A DNA stretch of 64,000 nt from JAJPKK01 sp963702755 (GTDB lineage: Bacteria; Pseudomonadota; Alphaproteobacteria; Rhizobiales; Xanthobacteraceae): contig CAVPDZ010000010.1 of NCBI GenBank assembly GCA_963702755.1, positions 310,001-374,000 on the forward strand, given 5' to 3'. Under the pieces are notes generated by a model. The model saw nothing but the letters and a program-made list of their open reading frames with translations. It was not told the origin of the DNA and ran no database searches. Positions 1 to 8,588 of the stretch are shown here, one piece after another. Made by a program: the position numbers and the translations under genes. The number at the start of each line of letters is the position of its first letter. Within the stretch, counting starts at the first letter, position 1.

Positions 1-239
1 ACCGGAAGACTGTAAGCTTGCAGTACCGGTCATCTATATCCATAAAAATAGATCATCTCTATTGCTGAAATCTATAGCGCCTCCGCCCATGCACACGCCG
101 CAACTCCGCCGTCGAACCGTAGGCTAAACGTGTTCGGATATGATCAAGCGCGTGTAGGCTGAAAGTAATGCACCGCCGTCCATCAGCAATTACCGGGCGC
201 TGGTCGAGCACGATCAAGACAACGCGACCTGGCGGCTGA

Positions 240-515
240 GACATATGTTCGCTCCACTACATCGACAATTTCCGCACGCCCCACAGCGAGAAGCTGCATG
301 TGGTCGAGCGCTTCACCATCGACCCGGGCGGCAAAGGCATGTCGGCGCTGGTGACGGTCGAAGACCCCGACGCGTTCAATGCGCCGCTCACCATGACGAG
401 GCGATGGTTCAAGTTCAACGGTCCAATGCTGGAGACCGTCTGCGCCGAGAACAACGGCGACTTCTTCCACCAGAACCTGTTTCCCCAGCCCGAGGCAGCA
501 AAGCCGGACTTTTGA
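240..515 (+). pseudogene. 3' remnant of a secreted hypothetical protein gene
   Basis: The frame ending at the TGA at 513-515 reads as the C-terminal third of the same family as the intact gene at 26714-27661. It has the block TPHSEKLHVVERF (TPHTQALHVVERY in the intact copy), then VCAEN near the end and a terminal KPDF. The open frame begins right after a stop at 237-239 and no usable upstream part of the gene was found in any frame, so this is a truncated relic. A GTG at 300 opens a 71-residue ORF, but it starts inside the conserved domain. The function of the family is unknown to me. Confidence 0.6.
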
Positions 516-626
516 ACTCACGGTGTTCGGATAACCGGCGCACTGCGGACGTCCTGGCGAGCGACAAGCGCAATGTCCGGGGGATAGGATTACGCTTCGC
601 CGGTGCCGACAGCGGTTCGCATTCAA

Positions 627-1025
627 TTAGCGCGCCGCTAGCGGCAATACGTGATCGCGCGTCAAGGGGGCAAAAGGAAGATCAGGCAGAGCCCTCGGAT
701 CGACCCAAACCAATTGCTCGATCTCTGACTGAGGTTCTACAATTCCTTCGACATCAACGGCGTAGACCGCGGCGCGCACCTTGAAGCCCGGTTCATTGGC
801 AGCAGCGCATTCGAAAACGCCAAGGGCGCGCGCATCGCGCTGATCGATGCAACAGCCAAGTTCCTCGATGATTTCCCGTGACAGCGCGGCAACGTCGCTC
901 TCGCCTGAGCTCAGCTTACCGCCGGGCTGCATGAAGGCTAAAGTACCGCGTTTCCGCACCAGAAGGACGCGCCCTTTCGAGTCACGAATCAGTGCGGCGA
1001 CGACCCTGATTATTTTGTCGTCCAT
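627..1025 (-). CDS. NUDIX hydrolase (MutT-like)
   Basis: The 132-residue protein carries a full Nudix box (G-x5-E-x7-REIIEELGC), which binds the divalent metal and places the diphosphate for hydrolysis. The domain fills the whole protein, from the first strand (KIIRVVAALI) to the end. Enzymes of this size usually hydrolyse nucleoside diphosphates linked to another group, for example oxidised or non-canonical NTPs; the substrate cannot be told. The ATG at 1025 is chosen because an AGGAGG lies about 6 bases upstream; the longer frame from 1046 would place that ribosome-binding site inside the coding region. It stands alone, facing the 2H phosphoesterase gene. Confidence 0.85.
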   Translation of the reverse strand: MDDKIIRVVAALIRDSKGRVLLVRKRGTLAFMQPGGKLSSGESDVAALSREIIEELGCCIDQRDARALGVFECAAANEPGFKVRAAVYAVDVEGIVEPQSEIEQLVWVDPRALPDLPFAPLTRDHVLPLAAR

Positions 1026-1314
1026 CCTTCCCTCCTGGTTCGGCAACGCGCAGACGTTAATCCAGACTTTTGGTTCACCTCTATTCTTTGAGAGCTAGCC
1101 AACATTCCGGGCGTTTGCAATTCGGCGCGCAGCCGATTTGCTACGGTGAGTTTTCCCGCTCGCGGCAAGAATGAGACCTGGGCCTAACGCCGAGAGGCGT
1201 CGGATGGGGACGGCGAAATTCACCAAAGGGGACATTGGCGCGCTCGAGAATCCGTCGCACCATGGTTCGTTCGGCCCTGCAGGACACGATGCGGTCAAAC
1301 TTCAGAGGCGCGTG

Positions 1315-1887
1315 ATGCGGACGTACGCTAGAGCGATGACGACGTGGCGCGAGTGGCAAAAGGACTACAGGTTCGGAGTGATCCTGGTACTGCCGCCCGA
1401 GCCGGTGCGCGCGCAGATCAACGCGTTGCGAGCGAAGTACGATCCACAGTCGCACAAGACTGTCGATTCACACATCAGCCTGACCGTGCCGCTGCAAAAA
1501 GAGCCGGATGAGCATCTGTGGGCCGAGCTCGAACGGATTGCGTCGCGGTTCCAAGCCTTTCCCATTTGCTACGGGCCGCTCGTTTCCTTCCTTCCGAAGG
1601 CCGGAGCGGCGCTCGACATCCAACCTCAGGCGCAACTCGACAAACTGCGGATCGCATTGGAAGTCAGTGAAGTCTTTCTTGGCGCTCCGCCGCGCCGACA
1701 TCGGTTCTGGGCACATATGACGATTGCGGAGTTTATTTCTGTAGAAATGACTTAGCAGTTGGTGGGCGATCTGGAAGGCGAACGTTCACCTGCCGGGTCA
1801 TTTTTGTGCGACTACGTCTCATATGTTGTGCCCGACGAGGAATTCCGCTTCATCGAATGGAGAGTTCTCAAGCTGGGCTCTCAATGA
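1315..1887 (+). pseudogene. 2'-5' RNA ligase-like 2H phosphoesterase interrupted by an in-frame amber codon
   Basis: The two 2H signatures are visible: HISLTV about residue 45-50 and HMTIAEF about residue 135-140. These histidines form the active site of LigT/CPDase-like 2H phosphoesterases, which act on 2',3'-cyclic or 2'-5' linkages. A TAG at 1753-1755 ends the open frame shortly after the second motif. Reading on in the same frame gives 43 more sensible residues (FRFIEWRVLKLG near the end) and a TGA at 1885-1887, which restores the usual family length. So the coding sequence appears intact except for one stop. Start: ATG 1315, with GTG 1312 and ATG 1336 as alternatives. It could be a recent nonsense mutation, a sequence error or, less likely, suppression. 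Confidence 0.7.
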
Positions 1888-2139
1888 AGAGTGGCTTTCT
1901 TCCCCACCCACTGGCGCCTTGCTGTGAAATCGGTTTGCTCCTGTTCATTTTCTACCCGCGCAACGGCAGGCACGATCGGCTGCATTCGCGCCTTCCATAA
2001 AGCATCGGTTGCATTCGCGTCGACCGCGCTCGCCACGCGTCGCTGCAGCGTAAGAATCGTCGTAATTCCGCCACGTTATAGTTAGCACCTTGCCTACTGG
2101 GGATTAATTTACCTTGGGATTGGACGGGGGGATCACGCC

Positions 2140-2214
2140 ATGTGGAGCGTCCTATTTATCGCAACCATGGTTTTGCTTGGCGCCTTGGGGATTCTGACGG
2201 CCTGCGAAGAATAA
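2140..2214 (+). CDS. Small single-span membrane peptide (24 aa)
   Basis: ATG 2140 preceded by a GGGGGG tract opens a 24-codon frame ending TAA. The product is almost entirely one hydrophobic helix (MWSVLFIATMVLLGALGIL) followed by a short acidic tail, TACEE. Composition and a possible ribosome-binding site support it; nothing about function can be said. It could also be a chance ORF. Confidence 0.4.
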   Translation: MWSVLFIATMVLLGALGILTACEE

Positions 2215-2284
2215 TAAACATGCCTTGGTGAGGCAGGCGAGCGTTGATGCTCTTGTCCGTCGGTTTTCCCTGGGGAGATTTGTG

Positions 2285-2683
2285 ATGCTGTCAAGCAGAC
2301 CAGAAATCGATGAGGACGTTTGTCCCGTCCACGATCAATTGCTAGGCGAGTTGTGCCGTACGGATAATCCAACCGTACCGGACTTCGTATCAACGCTTGC
2401 ACCGGACGTCAGAGCGTCGCTGGCGCTGTACTGCTATCGACGCTGTCACCTGCATTCTATGGGATTAGCCATCGCCGCTGGTTGCAATGAAGATGACTTG
2501 ACGTTCGCGGGAGGAAATGTTGGCGCATTTCTCTTCATGAGTTCGAGAGAGATTTCGCGACACGTGGATCCGTCGACCGATGTCAGCAAGGGAAAGCGCA
2601 AGATCACGCTCGCGACAGGCGTTCTCCGGACATTCGCTGTTTACGACGAACCAGCTGTGGAAGTCGGCTCCGGCCGGGCATGA
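2285..2683 (+). CDS. Hypothetical protein (132 aa)
   Basis: The frame has convincing protein character up to about residue 90: a helical block SLALYCYRRCHLHSMGLAIA, followed by LTFAGGNVGAFLFMSSRE. I recall similar short uncharacterised proteins with an LYCYRR-x-H-L core in Bradyrhizobium, but assign no function. ATG 2285 is preferred because GGGGAG lies 7-12 bases upstream; longer starts exist at 2225. No signal peptide or membrane segment is seen. The C-terminal 40 residues are less convincing. Confidence 0.55.
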   Translation: MLSSRPEIDEDVCPVHDQLLGELCRTDNPTVPDFVSTLAPDVRASLALYCYRRCHLHSMGLAIAAGCNEDDLTFAGGNVGAFLFMSSREISRHVDPSTDVSKGKRKITLATGVLRTFAVYDEPAVEVGSGRA

Positions 2684-2797
2684 TTCGGTTCCGGTGACGA
2701 CGCAGCCTCAGTCCGTCATTGCGGTGTATTCGCCGGTGCGGGGGCTGACTGATAGGCGATCGCCGAGCCGATCCAGCACGGACACCGGCCACGCTTA

Positions 2798-2956
2798 CTA
2801 CAAACCCAATAAGTCCGCTGGTGCCACTTGGACTTCGGGAATGCTGATGTTGACGACGATCGCGAACATCGCCAGCAGCACCACGCAGAGCAGACCGACG
2901 CTCATCCCCAACGACGGCTCTTCATTCGGTTGTCCGCCCACACGCTCGCTGGACAT
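2798..2956 (-). CDS. Small membrane protein (52 aa)
   Basis: On the minus strand an ATG at 2956, with GGAG about 9 bases upstream, starts a 52-residue protein. It has a hydrophilic N-terminus (SSERVGGQPNEEPS), one clear transmembrane helix (about residues 18-36, VGLLCVVLLAMFAIVVNI) and a short C-terminal tail. This is the standard layout of a small single-pass membrane protein. No family was recognised. The flanks 2684-2797 and 2957-3242 hold nothing I can support. Confidence 0.5.
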   Translation of the reverse strand: MSSERVGGQPNEEPSLGMSVGLLCVVLLAMFAIVVNISIPEVQVAPADLLGL

Positions 2957-3242
2957 GGCACGCTCCGTTGCGATCTAAGACGTGCCGACCATAGCGTCGC
3001 CTTTGAAAGATGAGCGTGATTCAGGTCACAATCGGCGAACAAGCCGTTCCGGTGGCGCGATTGCCTGATCTATGCTCCTTTCATTGTAGCCGCGCGCATT
3101 GCGTCGCTCGGCGGCGGGACTTATTAGCTCTTCAATAAGCGGTTCACTGCGGAAGAGCCGCGCGGGCTAGCTGGCTTCGTCGAAGAAATGCGTGGACTCG
3201 AGAGATCGTGGTCCACCTGAAGGCTTGAGGGAAAGGAACGCC

Positions 3243-3722
3243 ATGATGCGACCTGTCAACGTTGCCGCGGTTACCGCATTTTTTTGTGTTGCAATTGCTC
3301 TGGGACCGCACGTTGCTTGCGCGCAAAGCTCCGATACGGAAGGCGTGAAAGCGGCACTCAATAGCTTTTTCGCTGCAGCGTCTTCACGCGAAATGGCTAA
3401 AATGGAGGCTCTGTGGGTGCTGGAACCGAACGTTGTTCTGGTACTGCCGCCGGATAAGACTCCCTCGATCGGGTGGGAAGCCGCAAAAAAAGACTGGCAG
3501 GCGCGTTTCAACTCGGTGGCGGAGTGGAACGTTTCGGCGAAAGAGGCCCCGAATATTCAAATCTTTCCGGGGCTCGCAACAACCACCACGGTCGTCTCCA
3601 TCCAGGCTAAGACCAAGGCAGGGGCGTCGCAGAACTATTCAGTCCTCTTGACCCAGGTCTTTGTCAAACGAGGGGACCGTTGGCTGCTGGTGGCAAATCA
3701 CGGCTCGCGTGCGCCCGAGTAG
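3243..3722 (+). CDS. Secreted SnoaL/NTF2-fold protein (DUF4440-like)
   Basis: A signal peptide (hydrophobic stretch about residues 5-20, likely cleavage after ACA) is followed by a 130-residue NTF2-like domain. The domain begins DTEGVKAALNSFFAAAS and ends VFVKRGDRWLLVANHGSR, the usual closing strand-turn-strand of SnoaL/DUF4440 proteins. Such domains bind or isomerise small molecules; the ligand cannot be inferred. Start: tandem ATG codons at 3243 and 3246 behind AAAGGAA; the longer frame from 3192 would put a hydrophilic extension before the signal peptide. It converges on the hydrolase gene at 3802. Two more SnoaL-like genes lie at 14389 and 15248. Confidence 0.75.
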   Translation: MMRPVNVAAVTAFFCVAIALGPHVACAQSSDTEGVKAALNSFFAAASSREMAKMEALWVLEPNVVLVLPPDKTPSIGWEAAKKDWQARFNSVAEWNVSAKEAPNIQIFPGLATTTTVVSIQAKTKAGASQNYSVLLTQVFVKRGDRWLLVANHGSRAPE

Positions 3723-3801
3723 CGCAAGGGCTGATTATCAACGGGCTCTGCCGGATTCTGCTGTTTGGCAGCGCGGCTGCTGACTAAATCAAAGTCGGCG
3801 G

Positions 3802-5374
3802 TCAGCCGTTGAAATCGGTCGGTCGCCCGTAGGGGCTCGGCGGCCGGAATCGCGGATCGCTTGGAGGCTGCTGCGCCATCGGGCCGACCGAGCGGCCAAA
3901 CGTGTTCGGCGCTGGAAGGCGGGGATCGATTGCAGGTTGTCGCGCCATCGGATTGGTCGGCCGCCCGTAGGTGTTCGTCTGCTGGAACCGCGGGTCGATC
4001 CCGGGCCCGCGCGCGGTGGGGCCGATAGGACGCCCGTAGGCGTTCGGCGGTGGAAGACGTGGATCGATCCCGGGCTGCCGCGCCATCGGACCCGGCTGCC
4101 GCCCGAAAGTGTTCGGCGGCGAGTATCTCGGGTCGACTGCGGGCTGCTGGGCCATCGGGCCGACTGGTCGACCAAATGCGTTCGGTGGCGGCAGACGAGG
4201 GTCGATCCCAGGCTGCCGCGCCATCGGACCGGGCGGCCGCCCGAAGTTGTTCGGTTGACTGCAGCCGCGGGTCGGTCGCGGGCTCACGCGCCGCAGGACC
4301 GATAGGACGTCGCCCGAAGGTGCTTGCCGGCGCGGGTCTCGGGTCGGCGGCAGGGTCGCCCGCCATCAGGCCGATTGCGCCCTTCGCCCGCGCCTCTTCC
4401 TGTTTGTGCTGGCGGTTGATCTCGACATTGCGTCGCGCGATGGTGCCGACCGCCCGCGCGATATCCGCGTCCGGCTTGCCGAGCAGGCAGCCGGCCATCA
4501 CAAGCTTCGTATATTCGAACACCCCGTGATGTTTGGCGTCCGTCGCTTCGACGAAGAATTGGGGAACGAAGCGACCGGCCTGCCGCATCTTCTCGGCAAA
4601 CGGGTTCTGTATGGAAACCGGCACCTGCTGATCGGCGCGATCGGTGACCATCAGCAAGCGCACCGCGCGGTTCTGCGCAATGGCGGGCACACCGCTCAAT
4701 GCATTGTAATAGGCCTGTCCGGGATCGCCGGAGTTATCCGATTCCCCCGGGACGAACATCTGCCCCGAGCCGGCGACTGCACAGCCGATGTCGCGCCGCT
4801 TTCCGACCAGGCCCGCGACGATCCGCGAGCCGCCGGACTGACCGGTCAGATGAAACCCCTCGAAACGGTATCGCTCCTTGATGGCGTCGAGCGCGGCATT
4901 CATGAGGTGCAGCTCGAGCATGGTTTTGCGCGACATATGATTGCCGGACGTGCCTTCAACGCCGATCCGCCCGACATAGATCGCCGTGGTCTTAACCGTC
5001 TTGGACAGCACATCGGCCATCGCCGCGAGATCACTGGTGTCGACGTCTTCCGCCTTGGACGGGTCCGCCCACGTCCTGGGGTTGAGCTTAAGCGGGCCAT
5101 TTCTGTCGCCGTTCAGGAAGACCACCGGCTGCGAGCCCTCGCCACCAGCCGTGGAGAGATAGTAGCGGACGCAGAAATCCCGGCCGTAGGCATTGACCCA
5201 GACCGCCTGCGCGATCGCAGTGCATTGCGCCTGCGTCATGGTGACCCCGCGCAACGCGTCCTCTTTCTTGATGATGTCCGCGCCGGCGCCGTCAGCGGCG
5301 AACGCAGCGCCGGCCAGCAGCACTGCCGCAAGCGGGCTGCGCGCCCTCGCCGTCCACCGAATTCGCTGCGACAC
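3802..5374 (-). CDS. Secreted alpha/beta hydrolase with C-terminal 23-residue tandem repeats (one-base frameshift)
   Basis: GTG 5374, 9 bases after GGGAGGG, starts a protein with a signal peptide (SPLAAVLLAGAAFA). An alpha/beta-hydrolase domain follows: nucleophile elbow GQSGGS about residue 180 and a candidate catalytic histidine in DAKHHGVFEY. After about residue 355 the protein becomes Pro/Arg/Gly-rich. The open frame drifts into nonsense at 4261, whereas the next frame reads perfect 23-residue repeats to a TGA at 3802. The gene length, 1573 bases, is 3n+1, so one extra base near 4261 (CTGCAG context) explains it; intact product about 523 aa. The uncorrected frame would run on to 3698. The substrate is probably an ester; a polyester or polysaccharide role is only a guess. 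It is head-to-head with the TPR gene. Confidence 0.65.
3810..4330 (-). repeat. Tandem repeat of about 69 bp (7 copies) coding a 23-aa proline-rich unit
   Basis: Each unit reads N-x-F/Y-GRP-x-GPMARQP-x-IDPRL-x-P-P, seven near-complete copies plus a partial one, in the frame that ends at 3802. Unit length is constant at 23 residues, apart from one extra residue in the first copy. Copies differ at synonymous and conservative positions, so the array is not a very recent expansion and is under protein-level constraint. The regular spacing across the shift at 4261 is the evidence that the frame there is broken by an extra base. Confidence 0.75.
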
Positions 5375-5573
5375 GGAGAGACCCTCCCGAAAATGACTAC
5401 GATGTAGTCGGTCCGGGTCTCTGGCTGGTTCGACTTCTGGCAAGATTTCCGGCCGAAAAATCACCGGGACTCTTTGAACCGCCTCTCCTTTTTCAGCGAC
5501 CACAATCAAGAACGGCATGCCTGCGCCTGCGGGCCGGCGACCAGTCTTGCGGCGCCGATTCTTGGAGTGTCCG

Positions 5574-6452
5574 ATGCGCATTCAATTCGGTCTGCTGCTG
5601 GGTGCCGTTGCCGCCGTCATGCTGACGACGGCGGCGCTCGCCGAACCGACGGATGCCGAGCGCGACTGCTTCGCGGCCGACACTTCCGCCGATCAGAAGA
5701 TTGCGAGCTGCTCGACCGCCATGACGAACGCCCAGGACAAGGCGCTCAAAGCGCGCGCTCTTATCAGCCGCGGCAATGCCCATCGCGAAAAGAACAACTA
5801 CGCGCTCGCGCTCGGAGACTTAACCGTCGCAACGCGCCTCGATCCCGGCAACCGCGCGTCGTTCAATAGCCGCGGTCTCTTGTTTCTGCAGCTGAAGCAA
5901 TACGATCGGGCGATCGCGGATTTCGACGAGACGATCAAGCTCAATCCGCGAGATGCCATTCCCTTCACCAACCGCGGCAACGCCTATCGCGAAAAGGGAC
6001 GGTTCGATCGCGCGCTCGAGGACTACAACGGCGCGATCGAGATCAATCCCAAATGGACCAATGCCTATTTCGGGCGGGCGCTCACCTACGCAGAGAAGGC
6101 GCGCTACGATTTCGACGCTTTCCTGAACGAAGACACTTACGAGGATCGCGCGATTGCCGATTATAACGAGGTCTTGCGGCTGAGCCCGAAAAGCGTCGGT
6201 GCCTATAACAATCGCGGCACCGTCTATCAAAGCGAGCGCAAATACGATCTCGCCATCGCGGATTTCACGCAGGCAATGGAACTCAACCCGAGCGAGGTCA
6301 TCTACGTCAAGAACCGCGCCATCAGCTACCGAAAGCTCGGACAGTACGATCGCGCAATCACCGATTATCGCAAGGCGATGACGCTGAATATCGACGCCGG
6401 GACGCGCAAGCAGATCGAGACGGCGCTCAAGGAGCTCGGTGCCGCGACCTAA
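5574..6452 (+). CDS. Periplasmic tetratricopeptide-repeat protein
   Basis: The 292-residue protein has a signal peptide (FGLLLGAVAAVMLTTAALA) and a short Cys-containing segment. At least five TPR units follow with the usual A/Y/D/R-A-I-A-D-x-x-x-A-I-x-L-x-P pattern (YDRAIADFDETIKLNP, YDLAIADFTQAMELNP, YDRAITDYRKAM). TPR arrays are protein-binding scaffolds; the partner is unknown. Start: ATG 5574 behind GGAG; the frame extends to 5517 but the signal peptide begins at 5574. It diverges from the hydrolase gene across about 200 bases, which may hold both promoters. Confidence 0.8.
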   Translation: MRIQFGLLLGAVAAVMLTTAALAEPTDAERDCFAADTSADQKIASCSTAMTNAQDKALKARALISRGNAHREKNNYALALGDLTVATRLDPGNRASFNSRGLLFLQLKQYDRAIADFDETIKLNPRDAIPFTNRGNAYREKGRFDRALEDYNGAIEINPKWTNAYFGRALTYAEKARYDFDAFLNEDTYEDRAIADYNEVLRLSPKSVGAYNNRGTVYQSERKYDLAIADFTQAMELNPSEVIYVKNRAISYRKLGQYDRAITDYRKAMTLNIDAGTRKQIETALKELGAAT

Positions 6453-6507
6453 CGCGCGACCGAAACGAAATCGCGCAAGCGTCTCATGACTTGTGACTTG
6501 CGGATGT

Positions 6508-7158
6508 TCATTCCGCGGGCACCTTGATGTTGTCCAGGTGATCGGCGCCCGCACCCTTCGGCCGACGCAATGAGAACTTGTTGTCCGCGGTCGATACGAA
6601 ATAGTCATGGTAGCCGGCGCGCGCGATCGGCCGCATGGCGGCGGTGTCCACGAGCCCATCCCTTATGAAGCTGTCGTCGATATGGATACCGATCGCCTGT
6701 CCGAACACGACGAAACGTTGGGTCGGACGACCGTCGACGTCATTTACTCGCACCGTTTGCAGCCATTTGCATTCCATGGCGCAGGGCGATGCTTTAACCC
6801 GCGGCGGCTTTACCAGCACGGACGGCGCCGCTTCCAGGCCTGCCTCCTTCATTTCATTGACGCCACGTGGATACGCGCCTGAGGTCGTGTTCATCTCGTG
6901 GCGCAGGTCGAAGGTCGCGAGATTGTAAACGAACTCTCCGGTCTCCTCGGCGAACACGACCAAATCCTTCCGCCCTTCTGAGCAGAACATCACCAGCGCC
7001 GGCTCGGCGGAAAGCCCATTGAAGAACGAGTAGGGCGCGAGATTGATTTCGCCGCTCGCACTCATCGTGGTAATCCAGCCAATCGGGCGCGGTGTCACAA
7101 TCGCTTTGAATGGATCGTGCGGCAGCCCGTGATTTTTCTTATGCGGTTCATAGAACAT
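6508..7158 (-). CDS. Flavin reductase family protein (FMN-binding split barrel)
   Basis: A full-length 216-residue flavin-reductase-like domain. It opens with the typical PRPIGWITTMSASGEINLAPYSFFN block, which binds the isoalloxazine ring, and has CSEGRKDLVVFAEETGEFVYNL in the middle. Members either supply reduced flavin to a monooxygenase or act as FMN-binding esterases/oxidoreductases. No monooxygenase partner lies next door. AAAGGG lies close upstream of ATG 7158. It is followed by the Bug protein gene on the same strand 5' to it, so co-transcription is possible but unproven. Confidence 0.8.
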   Translation of the reverse strand: MFYEPHKKNHGLPHDPFKAIVTPRPIGWITTMSASGEINLAPYSFFNGLSAEPALVMFCSEGRKDLVVFAEETGEFVYNLATFDLRHEMNTTSGAYPRGVNEMKEAGLEAAPSVLVKPPRVKASPCAMECKWLQTVRVNDVDGRPTQRFVVFGQAIGIHIDDSFIRDGLVDTAAMRPIARAGYHDYFVSTADNKFSLRRPKGAGADHLDNIKVPAE

Positions 7159-7208
7159 GAAAGAGCCCTTTCAGCCCAAAGGCGGGGAGCAAGTAGCGAC
7201 GGCGATGA

Positions 7209-8186
7209 TCACAGCGGCGCGATATTAGCCCCCCGCACGATCTTGGCCCACATGTCGATCTCGCGCCTGATGCGATCTTTGAATTCTTCGGGCGTGCTGC
7301 CGACCGTCTCGTATCCGAGTGCCGCAAGGCGCTCCTTCATGTCGGGCTCCGCGAGGCCCTCAATGATCGCTTGATTAAGCCGAACGATAATGTCCTTCGG
7401 TGTTCCCGCAGGCACCAAAACGCCGACCCAGCTATCCGCGCTGATTTCCGCAAATCCCGTTTCCGTCATCGTCGGTACATCCGGCATGAACCGCGAGCGC
7501 GTCTTGCTGGTGACCGCTAGAGCCCGCAAATTACCCTCGGTTACGTTTTGCCAAGGTGGCAGCGAGAAGATGATTTGGGTATGCCCTGCGATAACAGATG
7601 CAGTCGCCGGCCCTCCGCCGGTGAACGGGACATGCACCAGATCGAGACCGAGCGAGTTTCGGAATTGCTCCCCGGCAAGATGGGTCGGGGTCCCGACGCC
7701 TGCCGAGGCAAAACTGTATTTGCCGGGATTGGCTTTGATCAGGGCGACAAGCTCGGCGACGGTCTTTGCCGGAACCGAAGGATTGACCGTCAGCAAAGTC
7801 GTCGCGACGACCGCGAGAGATACAGGGTCGAAATCCTTTAGCGGGTCATAGGGAATCTTCGCGAAAAGAGTTGGGTTCACCACAAATGAGCCGAGCGCGA
7901 AAAGAAGTGTATAGCCGTCCGATGCTGCCTTCGCCGCTTGGCCGGTGCCGACATTTCCGCTCGCACCACCGAGGTTCTCGACGTAGAACGGCTTGCCGAG
8001 ATGATCGCTCAGCTTCTGCGTCATGAGCCGCGCGAAGCTATCGGTTACACCTCCCGCGGCAAATGGGACAATGGCGCGGACGGCGCGACTCGGATAGCTC
8101 TGCGCCGATGCGGCGTCCACTCCGCTCAAAAGCGCAACAGATGAAGCCGCGATCCGGAGAAGCCCGCGACGCGAGAACGTGTTCAT
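7209..8186 (-). CDS. Bug/TctC-type tripartite tricarboxylate substrate-binding protein
   Basis: The 325-residue protein has a twin-arginine-like leader (SRRGLLRIAAS) ending in an A-x-A site. The Bug fold follows: YPSRAVRAIVPFAAGGVTDSFAR at the start and VENLGGASGNVGTG, the two loops that clasp carboxylate ligands. Bug proteins are periplasmic receptors for dicarboxylates, aromatic acids or nicotinate-like compounds. No TctA/TctB membrane genes are present, as is common for orphan Bug receptors. ATG 8186 follows GGGGAGG at ideal spacing. A second paralogue lies at 20104. Confidence 0.85.
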   Translation of the reverse strand: MNTFSRRGLLRIAASSVALLSGVDAASAQSYPSRAVRAIVPFAAGGVTDSFARLMTQKLSDHLGKPFYVENLGGASGNVGTGQAAKAASDGYTLLFALGSFVVNPTLFAKIPYDPLKDFDPVSLAVVATTLLTVNPSVPAKTVAELVALIKANPGKYSFASAGVGTPTHLAGEQFRNSLGLDLVHVPFTGGGPATASVIAGHTQIIFSLPPWQNVTEGNLRALAVTSKTRSRFMPDVPTMTETGFAEISADSWVGVLVPAGTPKDIIVRLNQAIIEGLAEPDMKERLAALGYETVGSTPEEFKDRIRREIDMWAKIVRGANIAPL

Positions 8187-8588
8187 TTTGAAACCTCCCC
8201 AAAGTGCTTGGTCAAGGCGCCGCGCGCCCTGCTAAACAGCTCATCAAAATCGATACGGAATGCGGCCCGCCGCGGGCACCGTCGCTACCTGTAATTTACA
8301 GGACTTCGGCACGTCCCGTTGGCAGCTCAAATTCAGGTTAATCGGTCAGCCCGCAGCGCGAAAGGGGGGCAAGCGCCGAACTCGTGACGCTCCGCCCGTT
8401 TGCGGAAGGCGATCTTGCTCAAACCTCTCGGCATCCCGTCGGTAGCATCACCAAAGTTCGTTTGGGTGAAGCATGTATTGGCCGAATGAGAACGATCCAT
8501 CGATCATCGACGGGACGTGGACATTTCACCGGTGAAAAAGGTGTAAGCAGCGACGGAAGATCCAACGGCTCGGAAAGCCGCCCCCTCG
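8187..8588. other. Intergenic stretch upstream of the Bug gene
   Basis: No convincing coding frame. It holds the promoter region of the Bug gene and the 15-bp palindrome listed separately; the PQQ dehydrogenase ends at its right border. Confidence 0.5.
8288..8302. promoter_or_regulatory. 15-bp palindrome, candidate operator
   Basis: CCTGTAA-T-TTACAGG is a perfect inverted repeat with a one-base centre, about 100 bases upstream of the Bug gene start. Its size and symmetry fit a dimeric GntR- or TetR-type regulator site; no such regulator gene is adjacent. Confidence 0.35.

Noticed and set aside
183..784. Long open frames on both strands over the first 0.8 kb
   Set aside because: They are shadows of the family remnant and the NUDIX gene; no domain features and Arg/Pro-rich composition.
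4255..4265. Programmed frameshift in the hydrolase gene
   Set aside because: No slippery heptamer; the break fits the general pattern of one-base insertions across the window.
4406..5407. 333-codon plus-strand open frame
   Set aside because: Antisense to the alpha/beta hydrolase; typical mirror-frame product of GC-rich DNA.
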